Source of the DNA: Pedobacter aquae | GTDB taxonomy: Bacteria; Bacteroidota; Bacteroidia; Sphingobacteriales; Sphingobacteriaceae | Direction: 5' to 3' | Length of the DNA: 64,000 nucleotides | Assembly (NCBI RefSeq): GCF_008195825.1 | Contig: NZ_CP043329.1 | Span: 3,782,001-3,846,000, forward strand | Part shown: positions 32,546-40,938 of the stretch, piece after piece | Layout of the letters: every line of letters begins with the position of its first letter | Position numbering within the stretch: position 1 is the first letter of the stretch | Program-made: the position numbers and the translations under genes | Notes under the pieces: model-generated | What the model was told of the DNA's origin: nothing | What the model saw: only the letters and a program-made list of their open reading frames with translations | Database searches by the model: none

Positions 32546-34408
32546 ATGGATAAATCTTTTCTATTTCAGGCAATTGTTTATTTAGCTTCGGCAGTTATAG
32601 GCGTTAATATAGCTAAGCGCCTAGGCTTGGGAACTATTTTAGGCTATTTACTAGCTGGCGTTGCTATTGGTCCGTTTGTTTTAGGTTTTGTGGGCGAAGA
32701 AGGGAAAGACATTATGCATGTGTCTGAATTTGGCGTGGTCATGATGCTTTTTGTGATAGGTTTAGAGTTAGAGCCTAACCTTTTATGGCGCATGCGTAAG
32801 TTGGTTATAGGTTTAGGTGGGATGCAGGTTTTGGGTACAACCATTGCAATTAGTCTTGCGGCATATTTTTTAGGACAGAGTTGGCAAGCGGCTTTAGCTA
32901 TTGGCGCAACGCTTTCTTTATCATCAACAGCAATAGTGATGCAAACTTTAAACGAGAAAAGTTTACTCAAAACTTCATCCGGGAATTCCGCATTTGCAGT
33001 ATTGTTATGTCAAGATATTGCTGTTATTCCCTTATTGGCTGTTTTTCCAATTTTAGCAACAGAGGTGGTTGATAATCAAAGTGCAAGTTTGATTGGAAAC
33101 TTCTCAGGCTGGCAACAAACTTTAATTGTTTTAGGCGCTATTGCAATCATTATTGTGGCAGGTAAATATGTAGTGGGTCCGGTTTTTAGATGGGTGGCCA
33201 AAACCAGACAAAGAGAGTTATTTATGGCAACAGCACTTTTGCTTGTTTTCTTAATTGCAGAATTGATGATTGTAGTAGGTCTAAGTCCTGCTTTAGGGAC
33301 TTTTTTAGCAGGTGTTGTATTAGCAAATAGCGAGTTTAGGCATGAATTGGAAAGCGATATAGATCCTTTTAAAGGTTTATTATTAGGCTTATTCTTTATA
33401 TCTGTTGGGTCTACCATAGATTTTGGCTTAGTAAAAGATAATTTTCTGTTAGTAATTGCCTTGGTTTTAGGTTTGATGTTCTTAAAAGGTATTATCTTGT
33501 ATGTGCTAGGAAAATCTTTCGGTTTAAAAGGCGACCAGAATATGCTCTTTGCAGTTTCTTTAGCGCAAATGGGTGAATTTGCTTTTGTACTTTTTTCTTT
33601 TGCTGGTCAGTATGCCTTAATTAGTGCCGGAGATATAGATTTATTAATTGCAGTAGTTGCGCTTAGTATGGCGCTTACACCGCTATTCTTTGTGGTGAAT
33701 GAAAGGCTTATCTTACCTAAGTATTTCACCAAAGAAAAATCAAACCGTAGGGCTGATGAAATTCATGATAAAAACCCGGTTATTATTGCAGGCTTTGGCA
33801 GGTATGGTAATATTGTTGGTCGTTTTTTAAGGGCCAACGGTGTATCTGCAACAGTATTAGATAACGATTCTGATAGGGTAGAGCTATTAAGAAGATTTGG
33901 CTATAAGGTTTATTATGGTGATGCATCGAGGTTTGATTTAATGAAAGCCGCAGGAGCAGAAACCGCTAAAATCATTATCATTGCGATGGATACACCACAA
34001 CAATGTTTAGAAATGGTAGCTATGGTAAAGAAGAATTTCCCTCATCTGAAAATATTGTCTAGAGCGTATGATCGTAATGATTCTTTTGATTTGATGGAGT
34101 CTGGTGTGGATTTTATTTATCGTGAAACGCTTGATTCTTCTTTGCGTTTAGGTGCCGATGCTTTACAAATGATTGGTTTTAGAGCTTATCAAACACACAG
34201 GGCGGCCCGTACTTTTTTAAAGCATGATGAGCGTGTTCTGGCAGATTTAATCAAACACAGGCATGATAGCAAATCTTACATCAGCGTAGCGAAAGAAAAA
34301 ATAACCGAGTTAGAAGAGCTTATTTTACGGGATATTAAAGACGAAGGAATTTTAGAAAGAGATAGCGGCTGGGATAGCGATAAGCTAAGAACAGCCCCAA
34401 AATCTTAA
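32546..34408 (+). CDS. CPA2 monovalent cation:proton antiporter, KefB/KefC-like
   Basis: A 620-residue antiporter with about 12 transmembrane helices up to residue about 385, in which the CPA2 motifs are seen (GTILGYLLAGVAIGPF, FVIGLELEPNLLW, LSSTAIVMQ, GTFLAGVVLANSEF). A cytoplasmic TrkA-N/RCK domain follows, with nucleotide-binding GxGxxG in IIAGFGRYGNIVGRFL and VLDNDSDRVELL. This is the layout of glutathione-gated K+ efflux proteins, and the upstream KefF-like gene supports that role. It converges with purN, overlapping it by four bases. Confidence 0.9.
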   Translation: MDKSFLFQAIVYLASAVIGVNIAKRLGLGTILGYLLAGVAIGPFVLGFVGEEGKDIMHVSEFGVVMMLFVIGLELEPNLLWRMRKLVIGLGGMQVLGTTIAISLAAYFLGQSWQAALAIGATLSLSSTAIVMQTLNEKSLLKTSSGNSAFAVLLCQDIAVIPLLAVFPILATEVVDNQSASLIGNFSGWQQTLIVLGAIAIIIVAGKYVVGPVFRWVAKTRQRELFMATALLLVFLIAELMIVVGLSPALGTFLAGVVLANSEFRHELESDIDPFKGLLLGLFFISVGSTIDFGLVKDNFLLVIALVLGLMFLKGIILYVLGKSFGLKGDQNMLFAVSLAQMGEFAFVLFSFAGQYALISAGDIDLLIAVVALSMALTPLFFVVNERLILPKYFTKEKSNRRADEIHDKNPVIIAGFGRYGNIVGRFLRANGVSATVLDNDSDRVELLRRFGYKVYYGDASRFDLMKAAGAETAKIIIIAMDTPQQCLEMVAMVKKNFPHLKILSRAYDRNDSFDLMESGVDFIYRETLDSSLRLGADALQMIGFRAYQTHRAARTFLKHDERVLADLIKHRHDSKSYISVAKEKITELEELILRDIKDEGILERDSGWDSDKLRTAPKS

Positions 34409-34986
34409 ATGGTTTTCATCTTTTTGATTAAGCCCTCAATAACTTTAGGGAAGTGTTGATGTTCTAACTGCTGCCCTTTAAACTTTATCATTTCTAAATC
34501 GTCTGTGGCTTCAATTTTAAACCTCGCTTGTTGTATAACTTCTCCTTCGTCAAAATGCTCGTTTACAAAATGGATGGTAATGCCAGATTCTAGCTCTTTA
34601 TTTTCTAGAACAGCTAAATGCACTTTATCTCCATACATACCTTTACCACCGTATTTAGGTAATAATGATGGATGTATATTGATGATTTTATTAGGGAATG
34701 CTTTTAATAAGTTTTCAGGAACCAACCATAAAAAGCCCGCAAGTACAATTAAATCTATTTGTAAGTTTTTGAGTAATTGTACCACGTCATCGGTCTCTCT
34801 AAATTCTTTTCTATCAAAAACATGAGACGGAATTTCAAAGTTATCTGCTCTTTGCAGTACGTAAGCATCAGGATTATTGGTTAAAACAATAGCAACTTCT
34901 GCATCATTACTTTTTTTGAAATATTCCATGATTTTTTGGGCATTAGAGCCCGAACCAGAGGCGAAAATAGCTATGCGTTTCTTCAA
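34405..34986 (-). CDS. purN: Phosphoribosylglycinamide formyltransferase
   Basis: Third step of purine synthesis: transfers formyl from 10-formyl-THF to GAR. 193 residues. The N-terminal phosphate loop is FASGSGSNAQKIM. The catalytic Asn-His-Asp set is in IINIHPSLLPKYGGKGMYG and NEHFDEGEVI. It is a single gene. Its last four bases overlap the end of the antiporter gene on the other strand, so both messages run through each other's 3' ends. Confidence 0.95.
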   Translation of the reverse strand: MKKRIAIFASGSGSNAQKIMEYFKKSNDAEVAIVLTNNPDAYVLQRADNFEIPSHVFDRKEFRETDDVVQLLKNLQIDLIVLAGFLWLVPENLLKAFPNKIINIHPSLLPKYGGKGMYGDKVHLAVLENKELESGITIHFVNEHFDEGEVIQQARFKIEATDDLEMIKFKGQQLEHQHFPKVIEGLIKKMKTI

Positions 34987-35180
34987 AACTTCTTAATTTT
35001 TGTATCAAAGATAAAAGTTTGAACGTTTTTTAGAAATCCTAAATGAGAAAATGAAACTTAAAGCGAAAAATGAAGTAAAAAATGTTTGTTAAATGTAAAT
35101 TAAATAAGCTCGATACTTTTTTCTAATTTCATTTTAATATCAAATAGGCAAATTGCCAAGAAGTGCTTAAATAAACATCC

Positions 35181-35870
35181 ATGAATATATTAATTGTTGA
35201 AGATGAATTTGATGTTCTTAAAGTGATTAAAAAAGCACTTGAACAAGAAAATTATACGGTTAGTGTAGCTATGGATGGCAATACGGCCTTAAAAATGTGC
35301 CTCGAGCATCATTTTGATTTAGTCTTACTTGATGTCATGCTGCCAGAAAAAAATGGTATTGAAGTTTGCCGAAGGTTGAGAAGTGAGGATTACACTGTCC
35401 CCATTTTAATGTTAAGTGCGCTAGACTCAACAGAAAATGTAGTTACAGGTTTAGATGTTGGTGCAGATGATTACCTAGCTAAACCCTTTAAATTGGTAGA
35501 GCTTCTAGCCCGTATAAAGGCTTTGTTAAGAAGAAAGCAAGCTGTTTTACCCAAGGAAAACAATACCATTAAAATTGCCGATTTAGAATTTAACTCCGAG
35601 GCTAGAACTGTTTTTAGAAATGGCGAGGCTATTAATTTAACCGCCACGGAGTATAGGTTGTTAGAGTATTTTATCAAAAACAAGAAAAAAGTATTATCAA
35701 GAATAGATATTTTAGAAAATGTTTGGGATGTTACTTATGATTTAGGTACCAACGTGGTTGATGTTTATGTAAATTATCTTCGTAAGAAAATAGATAAAAA
35801 CGCAAGTCAAAAGCTTATCCACACCAAAGTAGGCATGGGTTATATCTTGAACGACGAATATGAGTTTTAA
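35181..35870 (+). CDS. OmpR-family DNA-binding response regulator
   Basis: 229 residues. The receiver domain has the acidic pocket ED at 7-8, phospho-acceptor D51 in VLLDVMLP, and Lys in DDYLAKPF (about 101). The C-terminal OmpR/PhoB winged helix runs from about 130 (NLTATEYRLLEYFIKNKKKVLSRIDILENVW, VYVNYLRKKIDKN). It pairs with the histidine kinase that overlaps its last codons by 11 bases. The regulon is unknown. Neighbouring stress-type genes (37421, 38331) may belong to it, but no shared site is visible. Confidence 0.94.
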   Translation: MNILIVEDEFDVLKVIKKALEQENYTVSVAMDGNTALKMCLEHHFDLVLLDVMLPEKNGIEVCRRLRSEDYTVPILMLSALDSTENVVTGLDVGADDYLAKPFKLVELLARIKALLRRKQAVLPKENNTIKIADLEFNSEARTVFRNGEAINLTATEYRLLEYFIKNKKKVLSRIDILENVWDVTYDLGTNVVDVYVNYLRKKIDKNASQKLIHTKVGMGYILNDEYEF

Positions 35871-37221
35871 ACAACAGATAACATTAGCTTTTACTGGTTT
35901 AACAGCATTAATTTTTTTGATGATTGGTTTGATGATGTATTTTTTAACTGAGAAATACACCCGTCAAGAATATTTTACTCGACTAAAATTACGCTCTGAA
36001 GTAGCTGCAAAGGCGGTATTTGGGGCCGATAAATTAAGTAATAACATTTATCAAGAGGTAAGAAAACAACATTTGCAAGCTTTACCTAATGAGAAAGAAC
36101 ACATCATTAAAGTAGAAAACGGAAAACCTATTCTAGATGCAGATGCAAATCTTCCATCGGTATTAATAAGAAAAGTTATACAAAGTAATTATGCAGAGTA
36201 TACCCAATACGGAACTTATTTTGTAGCCACACTTTACAGAAATTCTCCCAATGAAACTTATATCGTTGCTATTAGTGCTACAGACCCAGTAGGTAAACAA
36301 GATTTACAGCGCTTAAAGTTTATTTTATTGTTTTGTTTTTTGGTAATGAGCTTATTGTCTTATTTTATTGGGAATTGGTTTGCTATTCGTTTTACTGCTC
36401 CAATTTCTAAAATGATAACCAAAGTGAATAATATTAGCGCTTATAACCTTGATTTACGTTTAGATCCATCAAAAAAGGCTAAAGGAGAAATGGAGAAGCT
36501 AGCTATTACATTTAACAATATGCTAGATAGACTAGAAACGGCTTTCCAAATTCAAAATAACTTTGTAAGCAACGCTTCGCATGAATTAAGAACACCTCTA
36601 ACAGCTATTTTAGGTGCGGCAGAATTAGCACTAATGAATCCGCAGGGGGATAACAAAGAAGCTTTAGAACTTGTTTATAAGCAAGCATCACGCTTAAATG
36701 ATATAATAAATGGTTTATTAAAATTGGCCCAATCTGGCTATAACTATAAAAAGCAGTTAAATGATGTCATTAGGTTAGATGAGTTATTGCTATCTATCAT
36801 AGAGGATTTAAATGTTACCAATCCAGATAACCGGGTTCAATTAGATTTTTCTGAACTACCAGAACAAGCTTCTGATTTAGCACTTTTTGGTACAGAACCC
36901 TTGTTAAGATTGGCTATTAATAATATTATTCAAAATGCTTGTAAATACTCTGATAATAAGCCGGTTTTAGTTAAATTGTCTACTAAAAAGGATAAAATAT
37001 GCATACTTGTGTCAGACCAGGGTATCGGTATCCCACAAAAAGATTTAGAACATATTTTTGAACTTTTCTTTAGAGCCTCCAATCATGGTGATAGGATGGG
37101 CTTTGGGTTGGGGCTACCACTTTCATATCGTATTTTTAAAGTACATCAAGCTATTTTGGACATACAATCTGTTGAGAGTAAGGGTACAGATGTTTATGTA
37201 TATTTCAACAAGAAGACTTAA
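35860..37221 (+). CDS. Two-component sensor histidine kinase
   Basis: 453 residues. Transmembrane helix 1 is near the N-terminus (about 8-30), followed by a periplasmic domain of about 115 residues without a recognisable fold, helix 2 at about 150-172, a HAMP linker (FTAPISKMITKVNNISAYNLDLRL), HisKA with phospho-His in NASHELRTPLTAILG, and HATPase_c with N-box NNIIQNACKYSD, G1 VSDQGIGIP and G2 RMGFGLGLPLSYRI. The ATG lies inside the last codons of the response regulator gene, so the two are translated together. Confidence 0.93.
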   Translation: MSFKQQITLAFTGLTALIFLMIGLMMYFLTEKYTRQEYFTRLKLRSEVAAKAVFGADKLSNNIYQEVRKQHLQALPNEKEHIIKVENGKPILDADANLPSVLIRKVIQSNYAEYTQYGTYFVATLYRNSPNETYIVAISATDPVGKQDLQRLKFILLFCFLVMSLLSYFIGNWFAIRFTAPISKMITKVNNISAYNLDLRLDPSKKAKGEMEKLAITFNNMLDRLETAFQIQNNFVSNASHELRTPLTAILGAAELALMNPQGDNKEALELVYKQASRLNDIINGLLKLAQSGYNYKKQLNDVIRLDELLLSIIEDLNVTNPDNRVQLDFSELPEQASDLALFGTEPLLRLAINNIIQNACKYSDNKPVLVKLSTKKDKICILVSDQGIGIPQKDLEHIFELFFRASNHGDRMGFGLGLPLSYRIFKVHQAILDIQSVESKGTDVYVYFNKKT

Positions 37222-37420
37222 TCTCACTAGAAAGAGTCTCATCTATATGATTAAAATCCTCTAATGTTATATAATCCCTATAAAACGGTTTTTTTAGTTT
37301 AATACATCATTAAAATTTTAAAGTGCTTGTAAAATTTAATGTCCTTCTAATCTGTTTAATTGCTTTTTAATTTCTGTTTAAATCTGTTTTAAGTGTTGTA
37401 ACAGATATTTATGAAAAACA

Positions 37421-38260
37421 ATGGAGATTATGAAGACAATCAAAAATATTTTAGTTCCTACCAATTTAACCGTTGGTTCTTTAAGTGTGGTACAATATGC
37501 TTTGCATCAGTTTAAAGGCTATGCTTTTAATATTACACTGTTGCATGTTTTGCCATTACCAGACGCTATTTCAGATTTGTTGATGCTATCAAGAAAATCA
37601 GATGAAAATGAGCATATTCCGGCCGAATTTCATGAGGCTGTACAAAGGCTTACTTTATTATTCCCACTTCGTATTTCAGGCATCCAGATAGAACATCAAT
37701 ATGGTTTATCCGCTTCAATTTTATCGCAAATCATCACTAGTAAAGAGATAGATTTGATTTTACACTGTAAAACAGTATTTAAAAGTGCCGCCAATAGTGA
37801 TGAGCAAAAGCTATTGAAATTGCTAGACGAGAGCGCTTATCCGGTGTTGTATGTTCCAGAAGTTCCACTTACTGATACTCCCAAAAACATCAGTTTTATT
37901 TTAGAAGAAAATGTAAACTGCGTTGCTATTTTAAAAAATATGTTAGACCAATTGTTGGTACAAGCCCAAACAGAAATAAGATTGGTTGCTGCAATGCCCA
38001 TAGCAAAAGTTGCAACTTTAATATCGCAATTTAAAAACGAGGTAGAAAAAGGGAAGCTTTTTGGCATTTATAAGTTTTCTATACATATGCTTCAGGGCGA
38101 GAGTTATGAAGAATCTGTGATGCAATTTACAGAAGATTTTGAGGTTGATATGATTTTCTTGTTAAAGAAAAAAACATTTTTAAATAGGTATTTTATCAAT
38201 CAGCATATCCTTAATCAAACATTAAAACAAGCCAGAATTCCAATATTTACACTGGCTTAA
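37421..38260 (+). CDS. Universal stress protein (UspA)-like, two domains
   Basis: 279 residues (a second ATG at 37430 would give 276). The first half has the UspA-like start KNILVPTNLTVGSLSVVQYALHQF with ITLLHVLPLP. The second half is more diverged, so the ATP-binding GxxG(S/T) signature cannot be found. The order of two Usp-like domains is common in Bacteroidota. It follows the two-component genes by 199 bp and precedes a DJ-1/PfpI gene. The function is inferred as stress response. Confidence 0.7.
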   Translation: MEIMKTIKNILVPTNLTVGSLSVVQYALHQFKGYAFNITLLHVLPLPDAISDLLMLSRKSDENEHIPAEFHEAVQRLTLLFPLRISGIQIEHQYGLSASILSQIITSKEIDLILHCKTVFKSAANSDEQKLLKLLDESAYPVLYVPEVPLTDTPKNISFILEENVNCVAILKNMLDQLLVQAQTEIRLVAAMPIAKVATLISQFKNEVEKGKLFGIYKFSIHMLQGESYEESVMQFTEDFEVDMIFLLKKKTFLNRYFINQHILNQTLKQARIPIFTLA

Positions 38261-38330
38261 AAGTCTGGTATGATTGTTTTGGTTTAGTGTTTGCTTATTC
38301 TCAAATATGTTTCACCTAAAAAACATTGTC

Positions 38331-38882
38331 ATGGGAAAATTAAGTCATAAAAGAATCGCTATTTTAAGTGATCATGGTTTTGAGCAATCTGAACTTACAG
38401 AACCTAAAAATGCTTTACACGAAGCTGGTGCGTTGGTACACATTGTATCGCCACAAAAAGATAAAATTAAAGCTTGGAATGAGGATAACTGGGGGATAGA
38501 AGTTAAAGTGGATATTCATTTAACTGATGCTAAAGCTGATGATTATGATGCTTTACTTATACCAGGCGGTGTAATGAACCCTGATTTTATGCGTAAAAAC
38601 CAAGATTGTGTAGCATTTGTGAAAGCATTTTTTGATGCTCAAAAGCCTGTTGCCGCTATCTGCCATGGACCGCAATTATTAATAGAAACGGGGCTTTTAG
38701 AAGGTAGGAAAATTACTTCTTATCCATCTATCAAAACAGATTTGATAAATGCCGGAGCCTTATGGGAAGATAGCGAAGTCGTGGTAGATGAAGGTTTAGT
38801 AACCAGTCGTTCTCCAGAAGATATTCCAGCTTTTAACCGCAGCATGATTGAAGAATTTGCTGGAGTTCAAACAGAAGCTTAG
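38331..38882 (+). CDS. DJ-1/PfpI family protein (type 1 glutamine amidotransferase-like)
   Basis: 183 residues from the ATG at 38331; a frame opening at 38274 has no conserved start. The fold motifs are KRIAILSDHGFEQSELTEPKNAL, LIPGGVMNPDFMR and the nucleophile elbow AAICHGPQLLIETG with its Cys, followed by RKITSYPSIKTDLINAGA and a C-terminal RSPEDIPAF. The family includes proteases (PfpI), deglycases and stress proteins; the specific reaction cannot be assigned. A strong terminator follows. Confidence 0.9.
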   Translation: MGKLSHKRIAILSDHGFEQSELTEPKNALHEAGALVHIVSPQKDKIKAWNEDNWGIEVKVDIHLTDAKADDYDALLIPGGVMNPDFMRKNQDCVAFVKAFFDAQKPVAAICHGPQLLIETGLLEGRKITSYPSIKTDLINAGALWEDSEVVVDEGLVTSRSPEDIPAFNRSMIEEFAGVQTEA

Positions 38883-38904
38883 TTTTAAAACTTTAGAAAT
38901 TTAA

Positions 38905-38936
38905 GCAGTGTCATTTTTTGGATGACACTGCTTTTT
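38905..38936 (+). terminator. Rho-independent terminator after the PfpI-like gene
   Basis: A 10-bp perfect stem, GCAGTGTCAT / ATGACACTGC, with a 7-base loop, then TTTTT. It begins 23 bases past the stop. Confidence 0.85.
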
Positions 38937-39017
38937 ATTTTAATATCAGGTAGCACAAACAAAAATAAAGGTGATGCTGCCTTTATAGCTTATTTATGAG
39001 TTAGATAGCTTAGGATA

Positions 39018-39749
39018 TTATTTTTTACTAGCTTCATAAACTCTAAACTTTCTTAACTCATGCGGGCTAGTGCCAACACCTAAAGAAATACTGTTTTTAG
39101 GGATTCCAAATTTTTCATGTGTGCCTATTACAGTAACACCATTACAAGTTGCCCTTACCACATTTCCTATAAGTTCTAAACGCAAGGTATACCATTTTCC
39201 GGGTTCAAAAGTAGCCGGTTTGTTCATCACGGTAGTGATAACACCTGGTTTCCATTCATCATGTTCTAATACCATACCTAATGCCCGCCCAGTATTGTTA
39301 GCATTTGCCCAAACAGAAGCTGCATAAGCTCTTGGATTAAGCTGAGGATTTGTTGCAGAAATTCTACAAGCAGACCATTTACCTTCTTGTGCAAAAAATT
39401 TAAACTCTAATTCTATAATGGCATCTTTAAAATTACCTTCATAGGTAAGTACAGGCATGTGACCACTTTCAAAAATGCTTTTTACCGAATTATTTTCTTG
39501 CTTCCATTTGGCATGATTAGCCCTTACCCGCCAACCATCAGCCACTTGTTGATATTCCTTAGAATAAACCATGCCGTTGTTAAAATCGTCCTTAAAAAGG
39601 AGTTTACCTTTTTTCGCAATAGGAGCATCTTTTTCTTTCTTAACCCTTGCTTGCTCAAACATTTTTTGAGTTTCCCCGATAGTACTTCGCATAGCTGATA
39701 AGGCTAGCATACTGCATAGCAGTAATGGTGCAATAAAAATTTTCTTCAT
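39018..39749 (-). CDS. Secreted LamG/DUF1080-like beta-sandwich protein
   Basis: 243 residues from the ATG at 39749; a frame opening at 39782 starts with an unlikely extension. The signal peptide is about 1-18 (LLLCSMLALSA). The mature part has the run KLLFKDDFNNGM...DGWRVRANHAKWKQ, ...IIELEFKFF, ...GKWYTLRLELIGNVVRATCNGVTV, the pattern of concanavalin-like domains in the DUF1080 / 3-keto-disaccharide hydrolase neighbourhood. A carbohydrate-binding or hydrolytic role is inferred only. It is monocistronic. Confidence 0.6.
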   Translation of the reverse strand: MKKIFIAPLLLCSMLALSAMRSTIGETQKMFEQARVKKEKDAPIAKKGKLLFKDDFNNGMVYSKEYQQVADGWRVRANHAKWKQENNSVKSIFESGHMPVLTYEGNFKDAIIELEFKFFAQEGKWSACRISATNPQLNPRAYAASVWANANNTGRALGMVLEHDEWKPGVITTVMNKPATFEPGKWYTLRLELIGNVVRATCNGVTVIGTHEKFGIPKNSISLGVGTSPHELRKFRVYEASKK

Positions 39750-39977
39750 TTTATTTTTGATGAATAGGTTTAACAAAGCCACCCGGGGTTGTGGCTACTG
39801 ATAGCTAAAGTAATCAATCACATCTGAAATATAGCGAAGATTAAAAGAAAATATTTTAAAGCTCAATTTTGACAAGTACAAGAGTTTCTTTTTCCCAACT
39901 CATTTATAAGGGAGAGACTGTATAAGACTACTTATATACAACCTCTCCTGATATTGTGCTGGCAGCTAGCATAAATA

Positions 39978-40316
39978 CTACTTCTTGTCTAGCATTAAAA
40001 TTTCGCTTACTACAATTTCTGTAGAGTAACGTTTGATACCTTCTTTATCTGTATAAGAATTATTAACCAATTTACCTGAGATAGCAACCTCGCTTCCTTT
40101 CTTTAAATATTTTTCTGCAATGCCGGCTTGTTTATCCCAAAAAACCAATTGATGCCATTGGGTTTCCTCAACTTTTTCGCCTTTATCATTTTTATAAGTC
40201 TCATTGGTGGCGATACGTACTCGAGCTAGTTTTTTCTTTGTTTTTGCAAGTTCTTTAACTTCTGGGTCTGCGCCTAAAAATCCAATTAATGTTACGTTGT
40301 TTTTTAAAGTACTCAT
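39978..40316 (-). CDS. ssb: Single-stranded DNA-binding protein
   Basis: A 112-residue OB-fold SSB: STLKNNVTLIGFLGADPEVKEL, RVRIATNETYKNDKGE, TQWHQLVFWDKQAGIAEKYLKKGSEVAISGKL. The acidic C-terminal tail (DDDIPF-like) that recruits partners is absent; the protein ends LMLDKK. It is therefore a short accessory-type SSB and perhaps not the main chromosomal copy. The gene diverges from a zinc-ribbon gene over a region rich in CGGATAT palindromes. Confidence 0.9.
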   Translation of the reverse strand: MSTLKNNVTLIGFLGADPEVKELAKTKKKLARVRIATNETYKNDKGEKVEETQWHQLVFWDKQAGIAEKYLKKGSEVAISGKLVNNSYTDKEGIKRYSTEIVVSEILMLDKK

Positions 40317-40416
40317 GATCTTAATTTTTTAAATGTTAATGTTTCTTGATGTTTAACGACCAGCTAGCTTCCTTGCCAACCGACGATACAAAGATGTGGA
40401 GCTGCCAGAAAATTAG

Positions 40417-40463
40417 CCGGATATTAAACGGATATATCCGTATATATCCGGGTATACACGGAT
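40417..40463. promoter_or_regulatory. CGGATAT iterons with perfect 12-bp palindrome between ssb and zinc-ribbon gene
   Basis: CCGGATAT, then the perfect palindrome CGGATATATCCG (40429-40440), then ATATCCGGGTAT and ACACGGATA follow each other within 47 bp. The region lies about 100 bp upstream of the ssb start and 52 bp upstream of the divergent gene at 40515. It looks like an operator with several half-sites. The regulator is not known. Confidence 0.5.
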
Positions 40464-40514
40464 AATTTGATTAAATCAACTTAAGTATTATCTTAGTGTT
40501 TAAACTTATAACCT

Positions 40515-40865
40515 ATGAGTAAAAATTGTCTAGACTGTGGTAAGCCTATTATGGGCAGAATTGATAAGAAATTTTGCGATGACCAATGTCGCAGTAATCA
40601 TAATAACAAGAATAAAAACAAAAACAACAGTTTTATAAAAACGGTAAACGCTATTTTACTGCGTAATAAAAAGATTTTGGAAAAGCTAAATCCCGAAGGA
40701 AAAACTAAAACCACCTTAGAAAAATTGCAAAAAGCGGGTTTTAATTTTTCTTATCATACCCATCAATTCACTACACAAAAAGGTAGCGTATACACATTTT
40801 GTTATGATTATGGTTATTTGCCTTTAGAAAATCATTGGTTTTTGTTGGTGAGGAAGGTGGAGTAG
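40515..40865 (+). CDS. Small zinc-ribbon protein, unknown function
   Basis: A 116-residue protein with an N-terminal treble-clef/zinc-ribbon (CLDCGKPI...KKFCDDQCRSNHNNKNKNKN; CxxC...CxxxC), a basic Asn/Lys stretch, and a C-terminal domain with aromatic residues (FNFSYHTHQFTT, YDYGYLPLENHWFLLV). The zinc part resembles DUF2116-like proteins. It is probably nucleic-acid or protein binding. It shares its promoter region with ssb. Confidence 0.75.
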   Translation: MSKNCLDCGKPIMGRIDKKFCDDQCRSNHNNKNKNKNNSFIKTVNAILLRNKKILEKLNPEGKTKTTLEKLQKAGFNFSYHTHQFTTQKGSVYTFCYDYGYLPLENHWFLLVRKVE

Positions 40866-40938
40866 GGTTATTTTGGATGATTATAAGTAAGTGATAAATG
40901 TTCAATAGACATAATAGTCATAAAATAAAATACTTTAA

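Noticed and set aside
39912-39958. Hairpin GGAGAG...CTCTCC downstream of ssb as a terminator
   Set aside because: The arms are short and far apart, and there is no U-run on the minus strand.
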